A stretch of 25,142 bases of DNA from Bacillota bacterium (GCA_009781925.1 WQUU01000134.1:1-25142); one strand, 5' to 3'. Counted from the first letter of the stretch, positions 7,959 through 15,667 are shown. Program-made: numbers and translations. The notes: generated by a model not told the origin, from the sequence alone.

Positions 7959-8207
7959 CTAATCGCTCTTCCCCAGCAACCAATCGACACTGACCCCGAG
8001 TATTTCAGACAGCGCATTTAGTTCAAAATCGGAAACCGGCCTTTTCTGCCCTTCCAGAAGTGAGAGTGCAGGTGCACTGATGTCTATTCCTTTTACTTGC
8101 AATCTCGCCAATAAATCTTTTTGCAGCAATCCAATTTTTAATCTGGCCTCTGTTACACGATATCCAACCATATTTTGTGTTCCCAAAGACAATTTCCTCT
8201 TATTCAT
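7959..8207 (-). CDS. Small Xre-type HTH regulator, divergent to the accessory operon
   Basis: An 82-residue protein consisting almost entirely of a Cro/CI-type helix-turn-helix: helix 2 and 3 around KDLLARLQVKGIDISAPALS, then LSEILGVSVDWLLG, the usual end of Xre domains. It is transcribed away from the 8301 HTH gene, and the 90-bp spacer between them carries overlapping promoters with palindromic operators. It is the natural candidate for the repressor acting there. Base composition is AT-richer than the flanking core genes, which fits an acquired module. Confidence 0.8.
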   Translation of the reverse strand: MNKRKLSLGTQNMVGYRVTEARLKIGLLQKDLLARLQVKGIDISAPALSLLEGQKRPVSDFELNALSEILGVSVDWLLGKSD

Positions 8208-8224
8208 TTCAGAACCCCCTTAAT

Positions 8225-8274
8225 TTAATATTACCAAATTTAGCATTGACAATTTTGGTAATACCAAATATAAT
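8225..8274. promoter_or_regulatory. Divergent promoters with a palindromic operator in the spacer
   Basis: Plus strand: TTGACA (8246-8251), 17 bp, TATAAT (8269-8274), a perfect consensus sigma-A promoter for the 8301 operon. The spacer contains TTTGGTAATACCAAA (8254-8268), a 7+1+7 perfect palindrome; a TACCAAA half-site lies at 8232-8238. Minus strand: TTGTCA (8252-8247), 16 bp, TATTAA (8230-8225) for the divergent HTH gene. The two promoters share the same operators. Confidence 0.82.
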
Positions 8275-8300
8275 TAGAATATTTTAAGGGGGCGAAGACG

Positions 8301-8537
8301 TTGAAGAAAAACATAGAAGACGATGAAGAAATCAAGACCATGCGTAAGAATTTCAAATCATTGCGCCGGGCACATGGGTGGACGATAGAGGATTTGGCGA
8401 AAATATCAGGAATCAGGGTAAAAGTCCTGGCTGACATTGAAGAGGGCAGAGATTTTGATGTTGCCTACTTGATCCGGCTGTGTAAGATCTACCAAATAAG
8501 GCCGGCTAAAATATTTACTAAATTTGAGACTGGTTGA
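8301..8537 (+). CDS. Small HTH (Xre-like) protein, first gene of the accessory operon
   Basis: A 78-residue protein starting at TTG 8301, behind AAGGGGG at about 8 nt. It contains a helix-turn-helix (LRRAHGWTIEDLAKISGIRVKVLADIEEG) followed by VAYLIRLCKIYQIRPAKIF, typical of Xre-family folds. It lies downstream of a consensus promoter and 48 bp upstream of the PIN-domain gene, so it could be an operon regulator or contribute to toxin control. No family more specific than Xre-type can be named. Confidence 0.72.
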   Translation: MKKNIEDDEEIKTMRKNFKSLRRAHGWTIEDLAKISGIRVKVLADIEEGRDFDVAYLIRLCKIYQIRPAKIFTKFETG

Positions 8538-8585
8538 TTTTTTGCAGGAATTGATGTAAAATACATTTGTAAAGGTGATGGTGGT

Positions 8586-9065
8586 ATGAAGCTCTATCTT
8601 GAGACGACGATGTTCAATTATTTTTTCGACGCCGAGCGCGACGGCCATGATGACACAGTCAGGCTGTTTGAAAAGATTCGCGCAGGGGAACATGAGGCGT
8701 ATACGTCCGGTTATACTGTAGGCGAATTATTAAATGCTCCGGAACCAAAGTAATCTAAAATGCTGGCACTGATTGATGCATATAGCATTATTACGCTACC
8801 CATCACAGATGCGGCAAACCAGCTGGCCAATCTTTATGTTTCGGGAAATATTATTCCCGTACGTTTTCGACTTGACGGAGCGCATATTGCCGTAGCTTCT
8901 ATAAATGGTCTTGATTGTGTGCTTTCCTATAATTTTAAGCATATTAACCGTGTAAAAACAAAATTGCTGACTGAACATATCAACCACGAAAAAGGGTACA
9001 GAGGCATTGTAATTTGCACCGCAAAGGAGGTTTTGGAAGAAGATGAATCATACAGCAAAGAGTAA
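8586..9065 (+). pseudogene. PIN-domain toxin-like gene interrupted by an in-frame TAA
   Basis: The frame begins at ATG 8586 (MKLYLETTMFNYFFD), meets TAA at 8751-8753 after PEPK, and continues in the same frame from ATG 8760 (MLALIDAYSIITLP) to the stop at 9063-9065. Joined, the two parts give about 159 residues with the order of a PIN/VapC-type RNase: LYLETTMF with E6, GELL with E47, LDGAHIA with an acidic residue, and GLDCVLSYNFKHI. A single base change of a sense codon to TAA would explain the break. Translation restart at 8760 would lack the first acidic residues, so the product should be inactive. Alternatives are a sequencing error or readthrough. The gene overlaps the next one by 23 bp. 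Confidence 0.75.
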
Positions 9066-9237
9066 TCCAGTTGAGGATGAGTTAGATGCCATTCGCAGTA
9101 AATTGTATGAACAGACAAAGGATATGACGTCACAAGAGCAGGTCGCGTTTTTCAACAATTTGGCCAGAGAAGGCATGGCGAGACACGGTATCAAAGCCCA
9201 ATACGGAGAGCTCCCGCCCGCGCGGCGGCAGGCTTAA
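9043..9237 (+). CDS. Small protein following the PIN gene, possible antitoxin
   Basis: A 64-residue, charged protein (LDAIRSKLYEQTKDMTSQEQ in the middle) with no signal or membrane segment. Similar short proteins are, from memory, often found directly behind PIN genes of this kind, so an antitoxin or accessory role is inferred. It overlaps the end of the PIN frame by 23 bp, which suggests translational coupling; GGAAG lies close before the ATG and GGAGG 12 nt before it. A strong terminator follows directly after the stop codon. Confidence 0.65.
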   Translation: MNHTAKSNPVEDELDAIRSKLYEQTKDMTSQEQVAFFNNLAREGMARHGIKAQYGELPPARRQA

Positions 9238-9246
9238 TCACAAATC

Positions 9247-9289
9247 AAAAGAGGCTCCGGTGAAAATCTGCTTCACCGGAGCTCTTTTT
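9247..9289. terminator. Bidirectional terminator between convergent operons
   Basis: An 11-bp perfect stem (9254-9264 with 9272-9282) is extended by A/T-rich flanks: TCTTTTTG on the plus side and TCTTTTGA on the minus side. It serves both the plus-strand accessory operon and the minus-strand flotillin operon. Confidence 0.9.
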
Positions 9290-9302
9290 GTTTGTATCGC
9301 TC

Positions 9303-10718
9303 TTACGCCGTCTTCTCCACTTCAGCCTCGGACGCCGGCTCCACAGCTACGGCTTCCGCCTTGCTGTGCCCCAAAAACTTTGGCAGTTCCATGCCGGCCA
9401 TGTTGAACATCTCGTTCATGGGCGGGATGGACTTGAGCATGCCGGCCAAAAAGTTCGCCGTAGCGGGGGTACCGTCCTTGCCGCCCATACTGTCCCAGAC
9501 CGTGACCTTGTCAATTTTGAGGTTCTGAATGGCCTCCACCTGGGTCTTGACGAGGTTCTCCAGCTTGTCGGCCACCATGAGCTTCACGGCGGCGTCGGCG
9601 TCCCCGCCGGCGGCCTCCACGATCTTTTTGAAGCCCTCGGCCTGCTTGGTCAGAACTTCCTGGATGCCGCGGGCCTGGGCGTCCATCTTGGCAAAGATGG
9701 CGTCCGCCTCGCCCTTGGCCAGGCGGCGGGTCTGCTCGGCCTGGGCCTCTGCGTTTAATTCGACCTGGCGCTTGCTGATCTCGGTCTTGACGATGACGTC
9801 CGCCTCCAGGGTGGAGCGCTCGCGGGCGGAACGGGCCGCCTCCGCCAGCTGCTCGGCCGCGTAAGCCTCCTCGAGGGCCTTGGCCGCCTGCGTCTTCTCG
9901 GCGACAGTGGCGCGGCGCTGGGCCTCGGCCTGCTTCTCTTTGAGTTCGGCGTTGGAGTTGGCCACGCTGGCGGCCGCGTTATTCTCGCCCTGGATGGCCT
10001 CGGAGTCCGCCAGAGAGACGTTGATGCGCTTCTCGCGCTCGGCGTTCGCCTGGCCGATGTCGCCGGAGCGGTTGGCCTCTGCCACGCTGATCTTCGCGTC
10101 GTTGATGGCCTTGGCCGCCGCCTCGCGGCCCAGGGCGACGATATAGCCGGACTCGTCGCTGATGTCCGTGATGTTCACGTTGATGAGCCGGAGTCCGATC
10201 TTCTTGAGTTCGCTCTCCACGTTGTTGGAAACCGCCGTGAGGAACTTGTCGCGGTCGGCGTTGATCTCCTCAATGTCCATCGTGGCGATGACCAGGCGCA
10301 GCTGCCCCAGTATGATGTCCTTGGCCAGGCCCTGAACCTCCGGGAGTTTCAGGCCAAGCAGCCGCTCCGCCGCGTTTTGCATGACCCCGTTCTCCACGGA
10401 GATGCCGACGGTGAAGCTGGAGGGCACGTCGATGCGGATGTTCTGCCGGGACAGGGCGTTTTTCAAATCCACGGCGATGGAGATGGGCGTCAGATCCAGG
10501 TACTGATAGGACTGCACGATCGGGACGATGAAGGATGCGCCGCCGTGGAGACATTTTGCGCTGCGGTTCGTGCCGTCACTGTTCTTGCCGATCTTGCCGT
10601 AGACCACCAGGATCTTGTCGGAGGGGCACTTCCGATATCGGGAAAAGACATAGAGCATCAGGGAAAAGAGAAGCAGTACGATCACGCAGAGTAAGACAAC
10701 TAATCCTGTTGTACCCAT
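9303..10718 (-). CDS. floT: Flotillin-family (SPFH/Band 7) membrane scaffold protein
   Basis: The protein has 471 residues. An N-terminal membrane anchor (5-26) is followed by the SPFH domain (about 30-200, including TPISIAVDLKNALSRQNIRI). A long Ala/Glu-rich coiled coil (205-360) contains repeated EA motifs as in the flotillin domain, and the tail is variable and ends in VEKTA. Flotillins organise membrane microdomains and assist membrane protein complexes. The start overlaps the end of the NfeD-like gene by 19 bp, and this NfeD-flotillin pairing is the arrangement of yuaF-floT in Bacillus. It is the last gene of a three-gene operon ending at the terminator at 9247-9289. Confidence 0.93.
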   Translation of the reverse strand: MGTTGLVVLLCVIVLLLFSLMLYVFSRYRKCPSDKILVVYGKIGKNSDGTNRSAKCLHGGASFIVPIVQSYQYLDLTPISIAVDLKNALSRQNIRIDVPSSFTVGISVENGVMQNAAERLLGLKLPEVQGLAKDIILGQLRLVIATMDIEEINADRDKFLTAVSNNVESELKKIGLRLINVNITDISDESGYIVALGREAAAKAINDAKISVAEANRSGDIGQANAEREKRINVSLADSEAIQGENNAAASVANSNAELKEKQAEAQRRATVAEKTQAAKALEEAYAAEQLAEAARSARERSTLEADVIVKTEISKRQVELNAEAQAEQTRRLAKGEADAIFAKMDAQARGIQEVLTKQAEGFKKIVEAAGGDADAAVKLMVADKLENLVKTQVEAIQNLKIDKVTVWDSMGGKDGTPATANFLAGMLKSIPPMNEMFNMAGMELPKFLGHSKAEAVAVEPASEAEVEKTA

Positions 10719-11488
10719 TTTGAGATTCCTCCCTCATTTTTTTGCGTTGTCTGAACCGCAGTATTGTCCGCCAGCCACCGTCTGGGAGTCCAAGGCGGAG
10801 AATATGGTCCCGTGTCCGCCTTCACAGCCACTGTCTGTTCATCGAGGACGGCGACAACATTGATCACCGCACCCGTGGGCAGTTCGGTATCCCCTTCGTT
10901 CACCGCCTCCAGTTCCACCAGCCGATCCTGAACGAGCACGTTGATTTTGCCCCGGCCCTGCCCCTTGGGCGGGACGGGGATGTACACGCTGCCTGTCTTG
11001 CCGACGGCGTTTTCGATCTCCAGGTTGCCGCTGTCCCGGAGCTTTGTGGCTCCGTAGAGGATGAGCGCGACACCCAGGAGGGCGATAAATCCCGCCGCCA
11101 GCGCCAGGAGCAGCGCCCAAAAGAGGGTCAGCCCCGCGCTGATACAGACGACGCCGAGCCAGCCGCCAACGGCGAAGAAGGCCACGATCCCGCGCACGGT
11201 GATGAGGGAGAAGTCGCTGTGCCCTGCCCCGTCGTGGTGTGCGCCGCCCATATGCCCGCTGTCTCCGTGGCCGGTCTCGAGATGGCCGCCGATGTCCCCG
11301 TGGCCGCCGCTAATGTCCATATGACCGCCGCCAATGTCCATATGGCCGCCGCCGATGTCTCCGTCCCCGTGACCGCCGAGGCCAAAGAACAGCAATATCG
11401 TCTGTATGATCATAATCAGTGTGGCGGGGATGGCCACCGCGGCAAAGATCTGCCCCAGCACGGGCAGACTGTTCCACCAAGCTATCAT
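10700..11488 (-). CDS. NfeD-like membrane protein with His/Gly-rich insertion
   Basis: The protein has 262 residues. Membrane segments lie at about 11-37, 94-119 and 122-148, followed by an OB-fold NfeD domain (160-225: AVGKTGSVYI, GDTELPTGAVINVVAVL). Between the first and second segments (39-91) lies a low-complexity stretch with ten histidines and GGGHMDI-type repeats. NfeD proteins partner flotillins and modulate their assembly. The stop overlaps the flotillin start by 19 bp, and the start overlaps the DUF1836 gene stop by 4 bp (ATGA), so all three are translationally coupled. The His-rich loop is not part of the standard family and may bind metal (inference). Confidence 0.9.
   Translation of the reverse strand: MIAWWNSLPVLGQIFAAVAIPATLIMIIQTILLFFGLGGHGDGDIGGGHMDIGGGHMDISGGHGDIGGHLETGHGDSGHMGGAHHDGAGHSDFSLITVRGIVAFFAVGGWLGVVCISAGLTLFWALLLALAAGFIALLGVALILYGATKLRDSGNLEIENAVGKTGSVYIPVPPKGQGRGKINVLVQDRLVELEAVNEGDTELPTGAVINVVAVLDEQTVAVKADTGPYSPPWTPRRWLADNTAVQTTQKNEGGISKWVQQD
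11283..11366. repeat. Tandem 21-bp coding repeat in the NfeD-like gene
   Basis: Two near-identical 21-bp units (11304-11324 and 11325-11345) with degenerate 18- to 21-bp units on both sides encode the G-G-H-M-D-I repeats of the His-rich loop. Number of units may vary between strains. Confidence 0.75.
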
Positions 11489-11997
11489 TTCTCCTTCGCT
11501 CCTCCCTTATTCGTTTTTCCGCTCTCCCCGGCCGCCGTGAGACCCAGGGCGTCGGCGGTCTGATCCGCCCGCTGTTTCATGAGGGCCGCCGCGTAATAGG
11601 TCAGGACGAGCTTGATCGTATTGCGCAGCTTCTCCCCGCCGCCGGGGACGGGCTCCTTGTAGGCGTGGATCTCCTCATCCACCAACCTGGTCATGGCGCG
11701 GGGGTCGAGGATGTCGTCAAAGCCGATCTTGTCCAAAATGTCGCAGATGTAGATGTACAGCTGGCTCTCGCTGACGAGGTCGTCCGCCCCGGTCTTGATG
11801 TCTCCGTTTATGTAGGTGAGGATGTTGCCGATGGTCTCCAGCCGGGTCACGCTCTTGAGCATATTGATGAGCATGACCGAGGCCAGCTGATCCGCGCCGT
11901 AGCGTTTCTCCACCGGCGGCTGCACCCAGCCGCGCACAACCCAGTTCTGGATGGTGTTGCTGTCCAGCCCCGTGAGCTCGGACATCTGGAAAAGCAT
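11485..11997 (-). CDS. DUF1836 family protein (HTH-like), first gene of the NfeD-flotillin operon
   Basis: From ATG 11997 the product has 170 residues with DUF1836 features: MSELTGLDSNTIQNWVVRGW, a helix-turn-helix-like segment, then KRYGADQLASVMLINMLKSV and YINGD. The Lys/Gly-rich tail ends in GGAKEK. ATG 11997 is the conservative start but has no good ribosome site. The same frame runs upstream and encodes KRAADFFDVVFFATKGI, which fits the family, up to ATC at 12090. That codon lies 9 nt after a perfect GGAGGTG and about 27 nt from the predicted transcription start, so the true protein is probably 201 residues with an unusual AUC start. Function is unknown; co-transcription suggests a link to the flotillin system or its regulation. 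Confidence 0.85.
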   Translation of the reverse strand: MLFQMSELTGLDSNTIQNWVVRGWVQPPVEKRYGADQLASVMLINMLKSVTRLETIGNILTYINGDIKTGADDLVSESQLYIYICDILDKIGFDDILDPRAMTRLVDEEIHAYKEPVPGGGEKLRNTIKLVLTYYAAALMKQRADQTADALGLTAAGESGKTNKGGAKEK

Positions 11998-12103
11998 GAT
12001 CCCTTTTGTGGCGAAGAAAACAACATCGAAAAAGTCCGCCGCACGCTTGCCCGCGCGGGGGACAACTGTGCCAGGAAATGTCGTGGCGATCGGAACGCAC
12101 CTC

Positions 12104-12152
12104 CCCTCATATGACTGTGGAGAAGTATATCACATCTTCGTATGAATGTCAA
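12104..12152 (-). promoter_or_regulatory. Promoter and ribosome site of the DUF1836-nfeD-flotillin operon
   Basis: On the minus strand TTGACA (12152-12147), 17 bp, TATACT (12129-12124). Transcription should begin near 12117, only a few bases before GAGGGGAGGTG (12109-12099). This places translation initiation close to 12090-12100 rather than at ATG 11997. Confidence 0.8.
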
Positions 12153-12277
12153 GCATGTTCTAAAGAAATGTTATTGGTTCGCAAGAAATGGAAAGGATTT
12201 ATGGGATACTTCGTGATTTTTCCCCTAATCCTTGCGTTTGCGTGGGTGATACATACAAAAGCGGAAGAGGATTAAGT

Positions 12278-13846
12278 TCACCCCTCCGCCACCGCGAAGG
12301 TCTGCGGGCCCAGCACAACTTCTCCTTCCGTCCGCGCAAACCGCCCTATTTCATACACCACATCCCCCAGCGCCTGCGCCCCTACATTGTCCCAGTCCAG
12401 GCGCACTTCCCACGCCGCCGGGTTCACAAATATCAAAAACTTTCCCCGCCGGTAGACGAAGGGGAATTTTTCTTTTTCGGCGTAGACGACCTCAAAGTCC
12501 CCGTCCGCGCCCACACCCGCGCCCAGATCGGAAAAACGCCGGCGCAGGGCGATGAGGGATTTTACCGTGTTTAACAAACTATTCGGGTCGTCCGTCTGCG
12601 CCTCGACCGTGGGCGCGTCCGGCGCGCTGTCCACGGGCAGGTAGAGTTTTTCGGCGGGGGCGGCGGAGAAGCCGAGATTTTCGCCGGAATCCCACTGCAT
12701 GGGCGTGCGCGCGCCGGTGCGGTTATACCCGCCCTCCACGCTCGGCAGGCCCTCTATAAAGCGCATTCCGATCTCGTCGCCGTAGTAGAGGAAGGGCACG
12801 CCCGGCAGGGTAAAAATCATCGCGTAGGCCAGTTTGATCTCGCTGACGTCTAAAAAGCGCGTCAGCCGGGGCGTGTCGTGGTTGCAGGTGAGGAAACTGA
12901 TATAGCCGTTCTCGCGGGTGGCCTCATATTGGGGGACATAGTCCTCCGTGAAGTGGGTTATATCCCCGCGGCCCGCCTTGCTGATAAAGCTCAGATCCTC
13001 CCCGCCCTCATTTCGGCGGAAAAGACTGTGGTAGCCGTTGTACCGGTGATCCAGATAGAAATCCATGTGGAAGCCCGCCCTGTTAACTGCCCGCTCTGGG
13101 TGACTCCACTCGGCCACCAACGCGGCTTCGGGATAGTCTCTGTCCAGCATCGTCCGGACAGAGCGCCAAAGCGCCGCCGTGGCGATTTTCTCCCCGTCGT
13201 TTTTCACCAGGGAGTCCGCCATGTCCACGCGGAAGCCGTCCGCGCCCCGATCCAGCCAGAAGCGCATGACGTCTTTGAGCACCTCCAAAGCGGCCTGGCA
13301 GTCCGGGTGCTCCGGGGGATTTTGCCAGGCGGGGTATTTGATGTCGTGAAAACCGTAGTTCAGCGCGGGTTGGACGCTGAAAAAGTTCACCAGCGCCGCG
13401 CCGTTGCGCTCTGAAACCCCCGTGAGCCAGCGGTATTCGGGCGGGGCGTCCCAGACCTCGGGCGTGAAGACATAGCGGCCCGAGAACTCGTTTTGCTCCG
13501 CCCTCTGCGCCGCCTGAAACCAGGGGTGGTCGATGGCCGTGTGCCCCGGCACCAAGTCTAAAAGAATGTGCATCCCTTTTTCGTGCGCCGCCTGAAACAG
13601 CTCAATGAGATCCTCATCCGTGCCGTAACGGGGCGCGACTTTTTTATGGTCGCGGACGTCGTAGCCCGCGTCCCAAAAGGGGGAGTCGTACACCGGATTG
13701 AGCCAAATGGCGTTTACGCCCAGGGCTTGGATGTAGTCCAGTTTTCGCAAAATACCCGGGAGATCGCCGATCCCGTCGCCGTTGGAGTCGTAAAAACTCT
13801 GGGGATAGATTTCATAGAACACCGCGTCTTTTAACCAGGAGGGCAT
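12278..13846 (-). CDS. GH13 alpha-glucosidase / alpha-amylase family enzyme
   Basis: The protein has 522 residues and no signal peptide, so it is cytoplasmic. The (beta/alpha)8 barrel shows SNGDGIGDLPGI (21-32, a calcium site seen in oligo-1,6-glucosidases), region I DLVPGH (H102), region II GFRVDMA with nucleophile D208, region III VAEW with acid/base E246, and region IV FLTCNHDTPR with D324. RTGARTPMQWD is also typical of the oligo-1,6-glucosidase/trehalose hydrolase branch. It should hydrolyse short alpha-glucosides taken up into the cell. No sugar transporter or regulator lies beside it, so the exact substrate is open. The ribosome site (GGTGG, 4 nt before ATG) is weak. Confidence 0.92.
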   Translation of the reverse strand: MPSWLKDAVFYEIYPQSFYDSNGDGIGDLPGILRKLDYIQALGVNAIWLNPVYDSPFWDAGYDVRDHKKVAPRYGTDEDLIELFQAAHEKGMHILLDLVPGHTAIDHPWFQAAQRAEQNEFSGRYVFTPEVWDAPPEYRWLTGVSERNGAALVNFFSVQPALNYGFHDIKYPAWQNPPEHPDCQAALEVLKDVMRFWLDRGADGFRVDMADSLVKNDGEKIATAALWRSVRTMLDRDYPEAALVAEWSHPERAVNRAGFHMDFYLDHRYNGYHSLFRRNEGGEDLSFISKAGRGDITHFTEDYVPQYEATRENGYISFLTCNHDTPRLTRFLDVSEIKLAYAMIFTLPGVPFLYYGDEIGMRFIEGLPSVEGGYNRTGARTPMQWDSGENLGFSAAPAEKLYLPVDSAPDAPTVEAQTDDPNSLLNTVKSLIALRRRFSDLGAGVGADGDFEVVYAEKEKFPFVYRRGKFLIFVNPAAWEVRLDWDNVGAQALGDVVYEIGRFARTEGEVVLGPQTFAVAEG

Positions 13847-13887
13847 AGTTCCACCATCTTTTCAATCCGACTTTACCTGATATCCGC

Positions 13888-13916
13888 ATATTACCAGAGA
13901 TCGGGGCACAATGCAA
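13888..13916 (-). promoter_or_regulatory. Putative promoter of the GH13 gene
   Basis: TTGCAT (13916-13911) and TAATAT (13893-13888) are separated by 17 bp on the minus strand, 41 bp before the start codon. Both boxes are moderate matches. Confidence 0.5.
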
Positions 13917-14092
13917 GCCCTCTTTCCCAATAAAATATACAAAATTTGTAAATATTTTTCTGTGAAACAATTTTCTATTTAATCTTTTAGAAACAAGATA
14001 CCGTTGTTTTATTCACATCTTTCCTGTAAACTGAAAAATGACAAGAGGCGGCTGAGTTTTATCTTTTTCATTTTCCTCTTCCTCTCCCACAG
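13917..14092. other. AT-rich intergenic stretch without a gene
   Basis: Between the GH13 promoter and the hairpin at 14093 lies AT-rich DNA without a convincing frame. Together with the flanking elements it forms the 388-bp gap 13847-14234. It may hold the 5' part of a plus-strand small RNA ending at the 14093-14144 terminator; the best promoter-like boxes there (TTGTTT-17-TAAACT, about 14003-14031) are weak. Confidence 0.4.
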
Positions 14093-14144
14093 AGAACACA
14101 GCGGAACGCGTGGTCAAACGCTCCGCTGTGTTCTTTGATTTTTT
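14093..14144 (+). terminator. Strong plus-strand terminator without an upstream gene
   Basis: A perfect 13-bp stem (14093-14105 with 14122-14134) with a 16-nt loop is followed by TTGATTTTTT on the plus strand. No T-run exists on the minus side, although both neighbouring genes read on the minus strand. Confidence 0.75.
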
Positions 14145-14175
14145 ATGGTTTTTGCGGGATTGCACCCTGCCTCTG

Positions 14176-14229
14176 CAGGGGGGCGGTCGCAATTCTGTGC
14201 GCGCGGGCGACCGAGGGCGGTCGCCCCTA
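14176..14229. repeat. Palindromic intergenic repeat J
   Basis: GGGCGACCG/CGGTCGCCC forms a 9-bp stem (14205-14213 with 14218-14226) ending in CCCTA, with a degenerate second end (CAGGGGGGCGG). It begins 5 bp after the TGA stop of the anti-sigma gene and belongs to the TAGGG...CCCTA set. Confidence 0.65.
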
Positions 14230-14234
14230 CACAA

Positions 14235-15014
14235 TCATCCTATCCCCCGCACATACGCCAAAAATTCCGCGGGGCTGCAGGCGGCCTTGTAGATGTACAT
14301 ATCGTCAGGGCTGTCACAATAGAGGGCGCCTTCGGATACCCAAAAATTCCGCTGTGCCAGGCTCCCGTCTGGCCGCTTGACCTCCAGGACATAGGCCGGA
14401 TCCGGCGGCAGCATCGGAAGATGAACCGCGTCGATTTGTTGGAGGTTTAAATATTCTATCAGCAGCGCCACGCCGGTGTCGTCCAGATTTTTGAGCAGAG
14501 GCTCATAGAGTCCGGGGCCCGTGTTCTCATACAGGGCCGTGCCGCCCGCGCCAAAAATGGCGCTCTCAGACGACGCGGGGCTGGGCGCCGGACTCTGCAT
14601 GGCAACTCCGTCGCTCTCCGTCACCGGAGCGGTCTGGATGTCCGTACCGGTGTGCTGGTCGGCAGCCGGCAACATGGGCGCGCTGGCCGGTTCAATGCCT
14701 TGGGCGCCGCCGCCGGAGGCGGACGACGCGGCCGCGGCGGAATTGTCGTAGGGGGCAGACGCGGACGTGCCCGTGCGGAATCCGGAAAACAGACCGTAGC
14801 GCAGTCCAAGTCCGGCGGCGACAATCAGGACAAGACAGGCGGCCATGGCGATTCCGCGCCCAATTTGCTGTCTCCGCCTGCGATTTTGCTGAATTTTGTC
14901 CATGACGGAGGTCAAGAGCGCCGCGGGAGGCTCCGCCGCGCTGTCGCGAATCTCCCGCGCGATCACGTCAAACGCGTGATCGAGTTCTGACGTCCGCCCT
15001 TCTTCATCCCGCAC
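14235..15014 (-). CDS. Putative anti-sigma factor, membrane-anchored
   Basis: The protein has 259 residues: a cytoplasmic N-terminus (1-50), one membrane segment (about 54-73), an Ala/Ser/Pro-rich extracellular linker (80-155) and a compact C-terminal region (160-259) with two cysteines (YCDS, ACSP). It starts at GTG 15014, 3 bp after the stop of the ECF sigma gene, with GGAGG 8 nt before it. Position and topology indicate an anti-sigma factor; no HxxxCxxC zinc motif of the zf-HC2 class is seen, so the family is unassigned and the role is inference. Confidence 0.7.
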   Translation of the reverse strand: MRDEEGRTSELDHAFDVIAREIRDSAAEPPAALLTSVMDKIQQNRRRRQQIGRGIAMAACLVLIVAAGLGLRYGLFSGFRTGTSASAPYDNSAAAASSASGGGAQGIEPASAPMLPAADQHTGTDIQTAPVTESDGVAMQSPAPSPASSESAIFGAGGTALYENTGPGLYEPLLKNLDDTGVALLIEYLNLQQIDAVHLPMLPPDPAYVLEVKRPDGSLAQRNFWVSEGALYCDSPDDMYIYKAACSPAEFLAYVRGIG

Positions 15015-15017
15015 GGC

Positions 15018-15632
15018 TCACACCTCCCCCTGCATGGAATCCGACGAGTTTTTGGGCAAAAAGTTCCCGTCTTTTGATAAAATCGCGCAGAGCCGTTTTC
15101 TGGCCCGGAAGAGCCGGGATTTCACCGTACCCGTCTCCAGGGAGAGGGTCTCGGCGAGCTCCTCGTAGGAGAGGCCGCCGAGCTCCCGGAGCACGAGAAT
15201 TTGCCGGTATTCCGCGGGGAGCTCGTTCAAACCGCTTGACACGCGGGCCCGGAGCTCCCGGCGCTCCAGTTCAGTCTCGGGGCTGAAGCGCTCGTCCGGG
15301 ATCTCCAGCTCCTCCGTCTCCTCCTGCTCGTTTAAAAAGCTGAGGCTGACGATGTTTTCCCGCCGGCGCTTGCGGAGGAAGTCGATGCTGAGATTGGAGG
15401 TCAGGCGGTAGAGCCAGACGGAGAATTTGCTGTCCCCCCGAAAACGGTGCAGGGCGCTGTAAGCGCGCAGAAAGGCCTCCTGGGCCACGTCAAAGGCGTC
15501 GTCCTCGTTTTTGACCATGCGCAGGGCGAGGTTATACACCTGCTTCTGGTGGGCGAGCACCAAAAGCTCAAAGGCGGAGCCGTCGCCGCGTTTGGCGCGC
15601 TCCACGATGGCGCGTTCCTCGTCTCTGGTCAA
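15018..15632 (-). CDS. ECF RNA polymerase sigma factor (RpoE-like)
   Basis: The protein has 204 residues. Region 2 (about 20-92) contains DDAFDVAQEAFLRAYSAL and KFSVWLYRLTSNLSIDFLRK; region 4 (about 130-186) contains LPAEYRQILVLRELGGLSYEELAETL and TGTVKSRLFRARKRL. ECF sigma factors direct polymerase to stress promoters and are held inactive by a membrane anti-sigma factor, here encoded 3 bp downstream. The start is TTG 15632, chosen for GGAGGTG at 9 nt. The upstream 265 bp are mostly palindromic repeats, leaving little normal promoter space. Confidence 0.94.
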   Translation of the reverse strand: MTRDEERAIVERAKRGDGSAFELLVLAHQKQVYNLALRMVKNEDDAFDVAQEAFLRAYSALHRFRGDSKFSVWLYRLTSNLSIDFLRKRRRENIVSLSFLNEQEETEELEIPDERFSPETELERRELRARVSSGLNELPAEYRQILVLRELGGLSYEELAETLSLETGTVKSRLFRARKRLCAILSKDGNFLPKNSSDSMQGEV

Positions 15633-15667
15633 AAATTTTCACCTCCGGGAGAGGGCGGATATGGCCG

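Noticed and set aside
12168..12275. Short plus-strand frame with a hydrophobic segment (GYFVIFPLILAFAWVIHTK)
   Set aside because: It overlies the DUF1836 promoter region, and its ribosome site is weak; a small membrane protein cannot be excluded but is not supported.
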